Shown here in pieces: positions 8,045 to 17,593 of a stretch of DNA of 64,000 bases (positions are counted from its first letter, which is position 1; each line of letters opens with the position of its first letter). The notes under the pieces are model-generated. The model was not told the origin of the DNA and ran no database searches. It saw only the letters and a list, made by a program, of their open reading frames with translations. Origin of the DNA: Prevotella sp. tf2-5 (GTDB lineage: Bacteria; Bacteroidota; Bacteroidia; Bacteroidales; Bacteroidaceae); the NCBI RefSeq assembly GCF_900115435.1, contig NZ_FOWK01000006.1:62001-126000 (forward strand), given 5' to 3'. A program made the position numbers and the translations under genes.

Positions 8045-8959
8045 TTACAGCTCAAAAATCATCTGTTCATCACACAAAAAGCTGTCCTCGAACACTTTTT
8101 TTGCCTCTTCAAGCAGGACGTTCTCATCCTCATAACGCGAAGAGTAATGGCCTAACAGCAATTTCCCGACTTGAGCATCACGAGCCACCATTGCCGCCTG
8201 AAGAGCTGTGGAATGGTAGTATTTCTCTGCATGTTGTATACAATCCTCCCCATAGGTGCTCTCATGATATAGTGCCGTCACACCCTTGATACGCTCGTAT
8301 AAAGTAGGGATATACCTGGTATCGCTGCAATAGGCATAACTACGGGCTGGCTCTACTGGCTCTACCAAACGACTGTTGGGAATCACCTCCCCTTCTGGTG
8401 TCATCCAGTCTGCCCCACCCTTGATGTTGTAAATCTGACTAACAGGAATATGATAGAAATCCATCATATCACGCTTGATATGCGGCATCGTTGGTTTTTC
8501 CTTAAACAAGAAGCCACAACAAGGCACACGATGTTCCAAGGGGACAGATTCCACTGTCAGACTACGATCCTCATAGATGACCTGCTGTTGGGTGGTATCG
8601 ACAACATGGAAGACCACCTCAAATTCGAGTCCATGACAATATAGACGCATCTGTTCATCAAGCATCTGCTCTAACGCCGCCGGAGCATAGACATCCAGTT
8701 TTGCAGTTCGTCCTAGCAAACCAAAAGTACTGATCATCCCGATAAGTCCGAAACAGTGGTCGCCATGGAGATGACTAATAAACACTGCAGAGAGCTTGGT
8801 AAAACGGATACGGGAACGCCGCAACTGCATCTGCGTTCCCTCTCCACAATCTATCATGAATTGCTTTCCCCTTATCTCCACTACTTGCGACGAAGAATAA
8901 TGGCGAAGCGTGGGTAAAGCACTCCCACAACCTAAAATATGAATCTTAAACGGTTCCAA
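8045..8959 (-). CDS. rnz: Ribonuclease Z (tRNA 3' endonuclease)
   Basis: A 304-residue metallo-beta-lactamase-fold nuclease that trims tRNA 3' trailers. The zinc motif HLHGDH (His63, His65, Asp67, His68) is intact; DCGEGTQMQLRR, PLEHRVPCCGFLF and AYCSDTRY match the tRNase Z family, and the C-terminal GHYSSRYED carries a further metal-binding His. Length is normal for the short (single-domain) form. It is the last gene of a mazG-lipoprotein-rnz run with a gap of 7 bases, so it is probably transcribed from the mazG promoter. Confidence 0.95.
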   Translation of the reverse strand: MEPFKIHILGCGSALPTLRHYSSSQVVEIRGKQFMIDCGEGTQMQLRRSRIRFTKLSAVFISHLHGDHCFGLIGMISTFGLLGRTAKLDVYAPAALEQMLDEQMRLYCHGLEFEVVFHVVDTTQQQVIYEDRSLTVESVPLEHRVPCCGFLFKEKPTMPHIKRDMMDFYHIPVSQIYNIKGGADWMTPEGEVIPNSRLVEPVEPARSYAYCSDTRYIPTLYERIKGVTALYHESTYGEDCIQHAEKYYHSTALQAAMVARDAQVGKLLLGHYSSRYEDENVLLEEAKKVFEDSFLCDEQMIFEL

Positions 8960-8966
8960 GAATTCA

Positions 8967-9635
8967 TCAAATCTTATAGTCGTCCTCTGAAGCCTCCTCC
9001 AGTTTGATATCCGAATCAGGTTTCTTCAACTGCTGGCGTCCATACTCATAAGTATCCTCACCGTCTTTGAGTATCAAAGAATCAGGAGACAACCGCACTA
9101 TATCATACAGATTCACCTCTTCCTCCTCGCCAGCACCTTCACGGACATCAACCAATTCAAGTTTACCACGAACCAGCCGCCAAGTCTTATAGGAAAGAGT
9201 GCTCTGTTCTATACCCTCTACAATGCCACCTTCCTTAATCTTGAAACCGACTTCATCACTACCATCCAACGGATTAGGCATAACCCAGTTTCCTAATAAT
9301 GCAGCCTGGTTGATAACAATCAACGCCTCTGTCTTCTTGGCATTGGGAACTACTGCCATACGGTCGCCTGCCTGTAAGCCACCAAAAACCTGGTTGTTCT
9401 CACGAGCATAAGTGATATCCAGCTGAATAGTGTCACCCAAATCCGTGACGACCTGCAGTGTATTCATTGCCGTACTCTCGCCACAAATACCATAGATGGT
9501 AGGATCCTGCATGGCGCTCATATCCGTAGAGTCACCATTGTCGAAAGGAACAGGCTGTGTCTTTCCGCCGCAACTTGTCATAACTACTATAGTAGTCATT
9601 AACATCGATACAAATACTATTTTCTTCATAATCAT
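8967..9635 (-). CDS. Lipoprotein with lipocalin-like C-terminal domain
   Basis: A 222-residue protein with a lipoprotein signal (TIVVMTSC-GG, Cys about 21). An N-terminal portion (about 45-110) looks like a small beta-barrel (QVVTDLGDTIQLDITYAREN), and the second half beginning LLGNWVMPNPLDGSDEVGF has the G-x-W pattern of Bacteroidota lipocalin-like domains. No enzyme motif is evident. It lies between mazG (4-base gap) and rnz (7-base gap). It is probably anchored in a membrane facing the periplasm. Function unknown; the lipocalin-like label rests on the pattern only. Confidence 0.8.
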   Translation of the reverse strand: MIMKKIVFVSMLMTTIVVMTSCGGKTQPVPFDNGDSTDMSAMQDPTIYGICGESTAMNTLQVVTDLGDTIQLDITYARENNQVFGGLQAGDRMAVVPNAKKTEALIVINQAALLGNWVMPNPLDGSDEVGFKIKEGGIVEGIEQSTLSYKTWRLVRGKLELVDVREGAGEEEEVNLYDIVRLSPDSLILKDGEDTYEYGRQQLKKPDSDIKLEEASEDDYKI

Positions 9636-9639
9636 TTAT

Positions 9640-10503
9640 TTAATAATTCTCATTTTTCTTTGCCTCATCCCACAGAGCGTCCATTTCCCCGAGGGTCATC
9701 TCTGTCAGGGGTTTCCCTTCCTTAATACTATGTTGTTCTATAAAATTAAATCGTCGGATAAACTTTTGATTGGTTGTTTCCAACGCATTGTCGGGATTCA
9801 GGTGATACAGACGCGCCGCATTGATAACAGCAAAGAGAAAGTCTCCCAGTTCTTGCTCAGAGCGCTTCTTGTCTTCCCGCTTCAACTCCACCTCCAACTC
9901 ATCCAACTCCTCACGGACTTTCGACCATACATCTTGTTTGTCCTCCCAGTCAAAACCCACATGACGAGCCTTGTCTTGTATACGATATGCTTTGATCATA
10001 GAGGGAAGGGCTATTGGGACTCCGCTCAGCACACTTTTATTACCATCCTTTTCCTTCTGCTTAATCTGTTCCCAATTATCAAGAACCTGCTCCACGTTTT
10101 TCGCCTCTGAGAATTCACTCTTTCCTGCATCCTCACCATAGGGTAAAGGCTGAGGAGCTGGGGCTCCGATCTGAGAAGGATGATACACATGTGGGTGCCT
10201 GAATATCAGTTTGTCAACCAGATGATTACAAACATCTGCTATATCAAATTGACGATTCTCTTCTCCTATTCTTGCATAGAAGCCGACATGCAATAAGACA
10301 TCACCTAATTCCTTGCATATTTCGGACGCCTCACCCTTCATCAAAGCATCACACAGCTCATAAGTCTCCTCTATCGTATTGGGACGCAGGCTTTCATTCG
10401 TCTGCTTCTTATCCCAAGGACATTTCTCCCTCAATGTGTCCAGCACATCAAGCATTCGCCCAAAGGCAGCCATTTTTTCTTCTCTTGTATGCATCTGCTC
10501 CAT
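9640..10503 (-). CDS. mazG: Nucleoside triphosphate pyrophosphohydrolase MazG
   Basis: A 287-residue house-cleaning enzyme that hydrolyses (d)NTPs to NMP and pyrophosphate. Two MazG domains are visible: EETYELCDAL...EICKELGDVLLH (about 35-75) and VREELDELEVEL...EQELGDFLFAVINAARL (about 195-240), both with the ExxE...ExxD metal-binding pattern. I start it at 10503 (MEQMHTREEK): the frame stays open upstream, but the promoter's -7 box (10512-10519) lies inside that extension, so it cannot be translated from this promoter. First gene of mazG-lipoprotein-rnz; divergent from valS. Confidence 0.94.
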   Translation of the reverse strand: MEQMHTREEKMAAFGRMLDVLDTLREKCPWDKKQTNESLRPNTIEETYELCDALMKGEASEICKELGDVLLHVGFYARIGEENRQFDIADVCNHLVDKLIFRHPHVYHPSQIGAPAPQPLPYGEDAGKSEFSEAKNVEQVLDNWEQIKQKEKDGNKSVLSGVPIALPSMIKAYRIQDKARHVGFDWEDKQDVWSKVREELDELEVELKREDKKRSEQELGDFLFAVINAARLYHLNPDNALETTNQKFIRRFNFIEQHSIKEGKPLTEMTLGEMDALWDEAKKNENY

Positions 10504-10511
10504 AATCCATG

Positions 10512-10543
10512 CAAAAGTACAAAATAAAAACGAAACCACCAAA
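10512..10543 (-). promoter_or_regulatory. Promoter of mazG operon
   Basis: Minus strand: TTTG (10540-10543), 20-base spacer, TACTTTTG (10512-10519). The start codon is only 9 bases below the box, so the mRNA is leaderless or nearly so. It decides the mazG start in favour of 10503. Confidence 0.8.
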
Positions 10544-10556
10544 TTTCCACGACCTA

Positions 10557-10588
10557 TTTGGCAGTTTCGTTTTTTTTGTTTACCTTTG
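10557..10588 (+). promoter_or_regulatory. Promoter of valS
   Basis: TTTG (10557-10560), 20-base spacer, TACCTTTG (10581-10588), perfect for the Bacteroidota consensus. It is arranged back to back with the mazG promoter; the two -33 boxes are 13 bases apart. Confidence 0.82.
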
Positions 10589-10609
10589 CACGTCATTATT
10601 AAATAAGTT

Positions 10610-13318
10610 ATGGAACTAGCAAGTAAATACGATCCCAAAGAGGTCGAATCGAAATGGTATCAGTATTGGCTGGACAACAAGTTGTTTGCCAGCAAACCTG
10701 ATGGTCGCGAGCCTTATACAATTGTCATCCCGCCACCCAACGTAACGGGTGTGCTTCACATGGGACACATGTTAAATAATACCATCCAGGATATTTTGGT
10801 GCGCCGTGCCCGTATGGAGGGAAAGAATGCCTGCTGGGTGCCAGGAACAGACCATGCCTCTATTGCTACTGAGGCTAAGGTAGTAAAGAAGCTGGCAGAG
10901 CAGGGTATCAAGAAACACGACCTCACACGTGAGGAATTCCTGAAACATGCATGGGACTGGACCGATGAGCATGGGGGCATTATCCTTAAGCAGTTACGTC
11001 GCCTAGGGGCTTCCTGTGACTGGGACCGTACTGCCTTTACGATGGATGAGAAACGCTCGAGGAGTGTCATCAAAGTTTTCGTTGACCTCTACAGCAAAGG
11101 ACTCATTTATCGGGGTTTACGCATGGTCAACTGGGACCCCAAAGCTCTGACAGCATTGTCTACCGAAGAAGTTATTTATCGTGAGGAGAAGAGTCATCTA
11201 TTCCATTTGAAATATTATGTTGATGGTCTGGAGGCCTTAGATAACCAAGAGAGTCTAGAGAAAGAGGGTAATATTATCCATAAGGATGCCAAAGGTTATT
11301 ATGCCGTTGTTGCCACCACCCGTCCAGAGACCATCATGGGTGATACGGCGATGTGTATCAACCCAAAAGATCCCAAGAACCAGTGGTTGAAAGGACGTAA
11401 AGTCATTGTTCCACTAGTCAACCGCGTGATTCCTGTGATAGAGGACCGTTATGTAGACATTGAATTCGGTACGGGATGTCTGAAGGTGACACCAGCCCAC
11501 GACACTAATGACTATATGCTTGGTAAGACCCACAACTTGGAGACCATCGACATTTTCAATGCCGACGGCACCATCTCCGAGCAGTCACCATTATACGTCG
11601 GCATGGATCGTTTCGACTGTCGTAAACAGATTGCAAAAGACCTACAGGACGCAGGACTAATGGAGCGTATTGAGGACTATACCAATAAGGTAGGTTACTC
11701 TGAGCGTAATCCGGATACAGCTATCGAGCCACGCCTTTCTTTGCAGTGGTTCTTGAAAATGAAGCATTTTGCAGATATCGCCCTGCCACCTGTAATGAGC
11801 GATGATATCAAATTCTACCCCACAAAATACAAGACGACTTACAAGAACTGGTTGGAAAACATTCAAGACTGGTGTATCTCTCGTCAACTCTGGTGGGGTC
11901 ACCGTATCCCTGCCTATTATTATAATGAGGAGGGCGACTTCGTAGTGGCAGAGACTCGAGAGAAAGCTCTTGAGCTTGCCAAGCAGAAAAATCCTGCAAT
12001 AACAGATGCTGACTTGAAACAAGACGAGGATGCTCTGGACACATGGTTCTCTTCATGGTTGTGGCCCATCTCCCTGTTTGATGGCATCAACAACCCCAAG
12101 AGCGAGGAATTGGCATATTACTACCCCACTTCCGACCTTGTAACAGGTCCTGACATCATCTTCTTTTGGGTGGCACGTATGATCATGGCAGGCTATGAGT
12201 ATGTAGGCAAGATGCCTTTCAGACATGTCTACTTCACAGGTATTGTCCGTGACAAACTGGGACGCAAGATGTCCAAGTCACTGGGCAACTCTCCTGACCC
12301 CATTGAATTGATTGAGAAATTCGGTGCAGATGGTGTGCGTATGGGTATGATGCTCTCCGCCCCTGCCGGAAATGACATTCTCTTTGATGAGAGTCTGTGT
12401 GAGCAAGGACGTAACTTTAATAATAAGATATGGAATGCTTTCCGTCTCATCAAGGGATGGCAGGTTGCTGACACCGACCAGGCAGAGGCAAGCAAGATTG
12501 CCGTGGCATGGTTCGAAGCCAAGCTCAAACTTGTCAATGAGGAGTTGCAAGATTTGTTCTCAAAATATCGTATCTCCGAGGCACTTATGGTTGTCTACAA
12601 GTTATTCTGGGACGAGTTCTCAAGTTGGTATCTGGAGATGGTAAAGCCTGCCTATATCAATGGCGAGGCACAGCCTATCGACAAGACCACCTACGAGGCG
12701 ACATTGCATTTCTTCGATATCCTGTTGAAGATGTTACACCCCTTCATGCCCTTTATCACAGAGGAGTTATGGCAGGCACTCTATGAGCGGAAGGCAGGAG
12801 AGAGCATCATGCGTGAAAGTCTGAAGTTGGAGACTCCTACAGCTGCAGAGAAAAAACTTGTTGATGATATTGAGCTGGTGAAACAGATTGTCAGTGGTGT
12901 CCGCATGGTACGCAACCAGAAGAACATCGCACCCAAAGAAGCATTGGAGCTGCAGGCTGTTACTGTCAACCACTACGAGACATATACCGCCGCTGTCATG
13001 AAAATGGCAAATGTCAGTGCCATCCAAGTGGTCAACGAGAAAGATGCAACGGCTTCTGCCTTCATGGTAGGAACAGACGAGTTTGCCGTTCCTCTGGGTA
13101 ATATGATTGATATCGATGCTGAGATAGAGAAGCAGGAGACCCAGTTGAAACACCTCGAAGGTTTCCTTGCTGGTGTCATGAAAAAACTCTCCAATGAGCG
13201 GTTCGTCGCTAATGCGCCAGAAGCGGTTGTAGCCTTAGAGCGCAAGAAGCAGAGTGACTCTGAGGAAAAGATTGCTGCTCTCAAAGAAAGCCTTGCCGCA
13301 CTTCGTGCACAGAAATAA
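10610..13318 (+). CDS. valS: Valyl-tRNA synthetase
   Basis: A 902-residue class I aminoacyl-tRNA synthetase. The HIGH-type signature is [13 protein letters not shown] (residues 41-53), the KMSKS loop is RKMSKSLGN near residue 552, the inserted CP1 editing domain carries [12 protein letters not shown], and the C-terminal ~70 residues form the heptad-rich coiled coil typical of ValRS ([19 protein letters not shown]). All expected parts are present at normal length. It heads a run with a TrmH-family methyltransferase (2-base gap), prfA and pyrF. Confidence 0.98.
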   Translation: MELASKYDPKEVESKWYQYWLDNKLFASKPDGREPYTIVIPPPNVTGVLHMGHMLNNTIQDILVRRARMEGKNACWVPGTDHASIATEAKVVKKLAEQGIKKHDLTREEFLKHAWDWTDEHGGIILKQLRRLGASCDWDRTAFTMDEKRSRSVIKVFVDLYSKGLIYRGLRMVNWDPKALTALSTEEVIYREEKSHLFHLKYYVDGLEALDNQESLEKEGNIIHKDAKGYYAVVATTRPETIMGDTAMCINPKDPKNQWLKGRKVIVPLVNRVIPVIEDRYVDIEFGTGCLKVTPAHDTNDYMLGKTHNLETIDIFNADGTISEQSPLYVGMDRFDCRKQIAKDLQDAGLMERIEDYTNKVGYSERNPDTAIEPRLSLQWFLKMKHFADIALPPVMSDDIKFYPTKYKTTYKNWLENIQDWCISRQLWWGHRIPAYYYNEEGDFVVAETREKALELAKQKNPAITDADLKQDEDALDTWFSSWLWPISLFDGINNPKSEELAYYYPTSDLVTGPDIIFFWVARMIMAGYEYVGKMPFRHVYFTGIVRDKLGRKMSKSLGNSPDPIELIEKFGADGVRMGMMLSAPAGNDILFDESLCEQGRNFNNKIWNAFRLIKGWQVADTDQAEASKIAVAWFEAKLKLVNEELQDLFSKYRISEALMVVYKLFWDEFSSWYLEMVKPAYINGEAQPIDKTTYEATLHFFDILLKMLHPFMPFITEELWQALYERKAGESIMRESLKLETPTAAEKKLVDDIELVKQIVSGVRMVRNQKNIAPKEALELQAVTVNHYETYTAAVMKMANVSAIQVVNEKDATASAFMVGTDEFAVPLGNMIDIDAEIEKQETQLKHLEGFLAGVMKKLSNERFVANAPEAVVALERKKQSDSEEKIAALKESLAALRAQK

Positions 13319-13319
13319 A

Positions 13320-14120
13320 ATGCCCGTCATTGAGATTTCAGCACTCACACATCCAGGTGTGGAGTTGTTCAGTACACTGACTGAGGCACAACTGCGCAAC
13401 AGGATAGAACCAGAAAAGGGCATTTTCATTGTGGAGAGCCCAAAAGTGATTCGAGTGGCAATGGAAGCTGGTTATCAGCCTGTGGCACTGCTCTGCGAAC
13501 GGAAACATATCCATGGAGATGCTGCTGATATCATCCAGCAATGTGGCGACATACCAATATATACTGGCAGTCGTGAGCTTCTTGCCAAGCTGACAGGATA
13601 TACTCTTACAAGAGGAGTGCTTTGTGCCATGCGTCGCCCCACCCTGAAGAGCGTGGAAGCCATTTGCAAGGACACACATCGTATCGTGGTCATAGATGGT
13701 ATAGTCGATACCACTAATATTGGTGCCATCTTCCGCTCTGCGGCGGCACTGGGGGTTGATGCCGTCCTACTGACGACGAACTCATGTGACCCGCTGAACC
13801 GAAGGGCTGTCAGAGTGTCGATGGGGGCAGTGTTCCTCGTCCCTTGGACTTGGATAGAAGGTGACATCAGCCAACTGCACGATTGGGGATTCAAGACACT
13901 GGCAATGGCACTGTCAGACAACTCTCTCCCACTCGATGCCCCTGTTCTTAAACAAGAGGAGCGACTTGCCATCATCATGGGAACAGAGGGAGATGGACTG
14001 CCGAAGGAGACCATAGCAGAAGCAGACTATGTGGTAAAAATCCCTATGTCACATGGTGTGGACTCGCTGAATGTAGCCGCGGCATCTGCCATTGCATTCT
14101 GGGAGTTGGTGAGGAAATAA
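13320..14120 (+). CDS. TrmH/SpoU-family RNA 2'-O-methyltransferase
   Basis: A 266-residue SPOUT methyltransferase. The three SpoU motifs are clear: DGIVDTTNIGAIFRSAAALG, IIMGTEGDGLPKE, and IPMSHGVDSLNVAAASAIAFWEL, which form the knotted SAM site. The N-terminal ~100 residues are a substrate-binding domain. I start at 13320 (MPVIEISALTHPG), two bases after the valS stop; upstream codons in frame lie inside valS and add no conserved sequence. Whether the substrate is tRNA or 23S rRNA is not decided by sequence. Cotranscription with valS fits a translation-related role. Confidence 0.92.
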   Translation: MPVIEISALTHPGVELFSTLTEAQLRNRIEPEKGIFIVESPKVIRVAMEAGYQPVALLCERKHIHGDAADIIQQCGDIPIYTGSRELLAKLTGYTLTRGVLCAMRRPTLKSVEAICKDTHRIVVIDGIVDTTNIGAIFRSAAALGVDAVLLTTNSCDPLNRRAVRVSMGAVFLVPWTWIEGDISQLHDWGFKTLAMALSDNSLPLDAPVLKQEERLAIIMGTEGDGLPKETIAEADYVVKIPMSHGVDSLNVAAASAIAFWELVRK

Positions 14121-14139
14121 ACAAGTATCTATTTGGAAT

Positions 14140-15249
14140 ATGGAGAATAATAGTATATTACAGAAACTCGACGGACTGGAGGCACGCTTCGAGGAGGTGT
14201 CAACATTGATTACCGACCCCAGCGTAATTGCTGACCAGAACCGTTTCGTGAAACTCACGAAGGAATATAAGGACTTGGGGGATATCATGGATGCCCGCAA
14301 GCGTTATATCTCCTGTCTGAACAGTATTAAGGAGGCAAAGGACATCCTTGCCAACGAGGATGATGCAGAAATGAAAGAGATGGCACGCGAGGAACTGGCT
14401 GAGAACGAGGCTCTGCAACCAAAACTGGAAGAGGAGATCAAGATTGCCCTCATCCCAAAGGACCCTGAGGATGCGAAGAACGTACAGATGGAAATCCGTG
14501 CAGGAACAGGTGGTGATGAAGCCTGTCTGTTTGCCGGTGACCTTTTTAAGATGTATAAGAGCTATTGCGATTCTAAAGGATGGAACCTCTCTATCACCAG
14601 TGTATCGGAAGGTGCTGTCGGTGGATATAAGGAAATCGACTTTGCCGTCAGTGGTGCTGATGTCTATGGTACGCTGAAATACGAGTCTGGTGTACACCGT
14701 GTACAGCGTGTTCCTGCAACAGAGACACAGGGACGTATGCACACCAGTGCTGCTACTGTTGCCGTACTCCCTGAGGCTGATAAGTTTGAGGTGCATATCA
14801 ACGAGGGAGAAATCAAATGGGATACCTTCCGTTCCAGTGGTGCCGGTGGTCAGAATGTTAATAAGGTCGAGTCTGGTGTCCGTCTCCGCTATATGTGGAA
14901 GAACCCGAATACTGGAGAGACCGAGGAAATACTCATCGAGTGTACGGAGACGCGTGACCAACCCAAGAACAAGGAGCGTGCCCTCTCTCGTCTCTATACC
15001 TTTATATATGATAAGGAGCACCAGAAATATATGGACGATATCGCTTCCCGTCGTAAGACTCTCGTATCTACGGGTGACCGCTCTGCGAAAATCCGTACCT
15101 ATAACTTCCCTCAGGGACGTGTGACAGATCACCGCATCGGTTATACCACCCATGACCTGCAGGGTTTCCTTGGTGGTGACATCCAACCCATGATTGATGC
15201 CCTTACCGTTGCAGAGAATGCTGAAAGAATGAAAGAAACGGAGTTATAA
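14140..15249 (+). CDS. prfA: Peptide chain release factor 1
   Basis: A 369-residue class I release factor. The tripeptide stop-codon reader is PAT in VQRVPATETQGR (near residue 191), which marks RF1 (UAA/UAG), not RF2. The GGQ motif SSGAGGQNVNKVESGVRLRY near residue 235 triggers peptidyl-tRNA hydrolysis. Length is normal and no programmed frameshift is present. It follows the methyltransferase by 19 bases and precedes pyrF by 3. Confidence 0.97.
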   Translation: MENNSILQKLDGLEARFEEVSTLITDPSVIADQNRFVKLTKEYKDLGDIMDARKRYISCLNSIKEAKDILANEDDAEMKEMAREELAENEALQPKLEEEIKIALIPKDPEDAKNVQMEIRAGTGGDEACLFAGDLFKMYKSYCDSKGWNLSITSVSEGAVGGYKEIDFAVSGADVYGTLKYESGVHRVQRVPATETQGRMHTSAATVAVLPEADKFEVHINEGEIKWDTFRSSGAGGQNVNKVESGVRLRYMWKNPNTGETEEILIECTETRDQPKNKERALSRLYTFIYDKEHQKYMDDIASRRKTLVSTGDRSAKIRTYNFPQGRVTDHRIGYTTHDLQGFLGGDIQPMIDALTVAENAERMKETEL

Positions 15250-15252
15250 AAT

Positions 15253-16107
15253 ATGAACAGACAAGAATTAATAAACCAAATCAAGGAGAAACAGTCGTTT
15301 CTCTGTGTGGGTCTTGATACAGATATCAATAAGATTCCACAATGCATCATTGACGAGGCAAAGGAGAAGGATGGTGAGGATTATATCTTCCGCGCCATCT
15401 GTGAGTTCAATGCGTTGATTATCGATGCCACAGCACCCTATTGTGTAGCATACAAACCCAACCTCGCCTTCTATGAGGCATACGGTGTGGATGGTATATT
15501 GGCTTTTGAGGCTACCATCGATTATTTGAAGGAAGAATATCCCAACCACTTCATCATCGCAGATGCCAAGCGCGGGGATATTGGCAACACATCAAAGATG
15601 TATGCCAAGACATTCTTCGAGGAGTATGACGTGGATGCATTGACAGTGGCTCCCTATATGGGTGAGGACTCAGTGACTCCCTTCCTTGGTTATGACAACA
15701 AATGGGTTATCCTGCTTGCCCTGACCAGTAATAAGGGCTCACATGATTTCCAACTGACAGAGGACACAAATGGAGAACGCCTCTTTGAGAAGGTACTGAA
15801 GACTTCCCAGCAATGGGGTAACGACGAGAACATGATGTATGTTGTCGGAGCTACACAGGGGCGTATGTTTGAAGACATCCGTAAGGTAGCCCCCACCCAT
15901 TTCCTGCTCGTTCCCGGTGTTGGTGCACAAGGAGGCAGTCTGCAAGAGGTTTGCAAATACGGTATGACGAAAGACTGTGGATTGCTCGTCAACTCCTCAC
16001 GTGGTATCATCTATGCCAGCAATGGAGAAGACTTCGCAGAGGTGGCTGCTCAGAAGGCAAAGGAACTGCAAGAGCAGATGGCGGAAGAGATTAAGAAAAG
16101 AATGTAA
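15253..16107 (+). CDS. pyrF: Orotidine 5'-phosphate decarboxylase (type 2)
   Basis: A 284-residue enzyme making UMP from OMP. The catalytic Asp-Lys-Asp cluster is in [16 protein letters not shown] (about residues 101-116), substrate-phosphate contacts are in [11 protein letters not shown] and NSSRGIIYA, and the N-terminus has the FLCVGLDTD start. The length and [10 protein letters not shown] form identify the longer type 2 subfamily. It ends a valS-trmH-prfA-pyrF run. Its stop and the convergent mtgA stop are 11 bases apart and are linked by a 7-bp hairpin, GTAAGAA/TTCTTAC at 16104-16122. Confidence 0.96.
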   Translation: MNRQELINQIKEKQSFLCVGLDTDINKIPQCIIDEAKEKDGEDYIFRAICEFNALIIDATAPYCVAYKPNLAFYEAYGVDGILAFEATIDYLKEEYPNHFIIADAKRGDIGNTSKMYAKTFFEEYDVDALTVAPYMGEDSVTPFLGYDNKWVILLALTSNKGSHDFQLTEDTNGERLFEKVLKTSQQWGNDENMMYVVGATQGRMFEDIRKVAPTHFLLVPGVGAQGGSLQEVCKYGMTKDCGLLVNSSRGIIYASNGEDFAEVAAQKAKELQEQMAEEIKKRM

Positions 16108-16118
16108 GAAGGAAATTC

Positions 16119-16811
16119 TTACGGCAATGGTTTCACATAGCGCATCTCATGAAGGATGCGCTTTTGTCTTTTTAAGACATAAGCACTGGGCTTCGCCGAG
16201 TTATAACGCAAAGGATTAGGCAGTGTGGCAGCTATCAACGCACACTCCGCACTCGTCAGTCGAGAGGCGGTTTTATGGAAATGCCATTCCGCCACAGCAT
16301 CAACACCATAGATACCATCCCCCATCTCAATGGAGTTAAGGTAGACCTCCATGATACGCTGTTTCGACCATATCAGCTCTATCAACACGGTGAAATACAC
16401 CTCAAAGCCCTTTCTCAGCCAAGAGCGACCAGGCCACAGGAACACATTCTTCGCTGTCTGCTGGGAAATCGTAGAGGCACCCAGCTTACGCTTCTCCGGA
16501 TGCTTGAGGTTACGGATAGCGGCATGCTCTATTGCCTTATAATCAAATCCATGATGTTCTAAGAAACGGGCATCCTCACTTCCCATGACGGCAAGTGACA
16601 TCGAGGGGGATATCTCCTCATAGGGGACCCAATGGTGATGAAGAGTCAGTTCCTTATCCTGGGAGACCTGCTGTCCCAGACGGATGAACATCAAAGGGGT
16701 GAACCAAACAGGGACCCAACGTAATACTACAACAGAAAGAATAGTGGAGGCAAAAAATGCCACCACTATCCATATAAGAATCTTTTTTATCTTATGCAGT
16801 AATGCCTTCAT
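16119..16811 (-). CDS. mtgA: Monofunctional peptidoglycan glycosyltransferase
   Basis: A 230-residue GT51 enzyme polymerising lipid II into glycan strands. One N-terminal membrane helix (about residues 10-32) anchors it. GT51 motifs appear in order: SEDARFLEHHGFD with the catalytic Glu, GASTISQQTAKNVFLW, then WSKQRIMEVYLNSIEMGDGIYG. There is no penicillin-binding transpeptidase domain, hence monofunctional. Its start overlaps the OmpA-like gene stop by one base (TAATG), so the two are probably translationally coupled, joining a wall synthase to a wall-binding lipoprotein. Confidence 0.95.
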   Translation of the reverse strand: MKALLHKIKKILIWIVVAFFASTILSVVVLRWVPVWFTPLMFIRLGQQVSQDKELTLHHHWVPYEEISPSMSLAVMGSEDARFLEHHGFDYKAIEHAAIRNLKHPEKRKLGASTISQQTAKNVFLWPGRSWLRKGFEVYFTVLIELIWSKQRIMEVYLNSIEMGDGIYGVDAVAEWHFHKTASRLTSAECALIAATLPNPLRYNSAKPSAYVLKRQKRILHEMRYVKPLP

Positions 16812-17479
16812 TACTGAAGAGTACCAGCCTCAGCCTTCTGGATCATCTCCTTGCTGGCATACATATAAACCTCCACACGACGGTTCTGCTGACGACCAGC
16901 AGCAGTTGAGTTGTCGGCAACAGGATTGGTAGAGCCCTGTCCTTCCACACTCTTGATCTGCTTACCCTGCACACCACATGAACGGAGATAGTTGCTTACG
17001 CTGTTAGCACGATTAACTGACAGTGGCTGGTTGACGGCATCAGTACCGGTATTGTCAGTATGTCCAATAATAGCAACGTCGCAATCAGTATTAGAGTTAA
17101 GTACACGGGCAAACTCTGCGAGTGAGTTCTTTGCGCTGGTGCTCAAATCTGCCTTACCAGTAGCAAAGAGAATACCAGAGTCAAAAGTAACTTTCACTGC
17201 ATCCAGACCATTGGTATCCTTAACGGTCTCCACCTGAGCGTTCTGAACCTGCTGAGCCTGCTTCTTAGCCTTATCCATCTTATTACCGATGATAGCACCT
17301 GCGCCAGCACCTACTGCGCCACCTACTGCAACACCTACCGCAGTGTTACCGGCAATAGCACCAATGATACCACCTAATAAAGCACCGCCACCGGCACCAA
17401 TACCTGCACCCTTCTGGGTGTTGTTACATGCGAAGAGCATACCTACGCAAAGTAACAGGGAAACTAATTTTAATTTCAT
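16811..17479 (-). CDS. OmpA-family peptidoglycan-binding lipoprotein with glycine zipper
   Basis: A 222-residue outer-membrane lipoprotein. Lipobox LFAC (Cys about 18) is followed by a Gly-rich membrane segment at about 25-75 (GAGGGALLGGIIGAIAGN...GAVGAGAGAIIG, a glycine zipper), a Gln/Lys-rich linker, and a C-terminal OmpA domain (about 105-215) with GHTDNTGTDAVNQPLSVNRA and NRRVEVY, including the Asp and Arg that bind diaminopimelate. I start it at 17479 (MKLKLVSLL), since the -7 box TATCTTTG on the minus strand (17517-17524) would overlap a longer form. First gene of an operon with mtgA. Confidence 0.92.
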   Translation of the reverse strand: MKLKLVSLLLCVGMLFACNNTQKGAGIGAGGGALLGGIIGAIAGNTAVGVAVGGAVGAGAGAIIGNKMDKAKKQAQQVQNAQVETVKDTNGLDAVKVTFDSGILFATGKADLSTSAKNSLAEFARVLNSNTDCDVAIIGHTDNTGTDAVNQPLSVNRANSVSNYLRSCGVQGKQIKSVEGQGSTNPVADNSTAAGRQQNRRVEVYMYASKEMIQKAEAGTLQ

Positions 17480-17532
17480 AATACTTGTGTTTAGTGAAAC
17501 AATTACTAATTTGGGACAAAGATACAAATTAA

Positions 17533-17564
17533 TTTGTAATATTCATATTATTTTCGTAATTTTG
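17533..17564 (+). promoter_or_regulatory. Promoter of proS
   Basis: TTTG (17533-17536), 20-base spacer, TAATTTTG (17557-17564). It lies in a 114-base divergent region shared with the OmpA-like gene, whose own -7 box TATCTTTG is on the other strand at 17517-17524 (no matching -33 box found for that one). Confidence 0.8.
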
Positions 17565-17593
17565 CACCAAATTTTGAAAAAATAAAGACTTTT

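Noticed and set aside
14200..15186. 328-codon open frame antisense to prfA
   Set aside because: It is fully covered by release factor 1 with intact PAT and GGQ motifs; the antisense product has no recognisable features.
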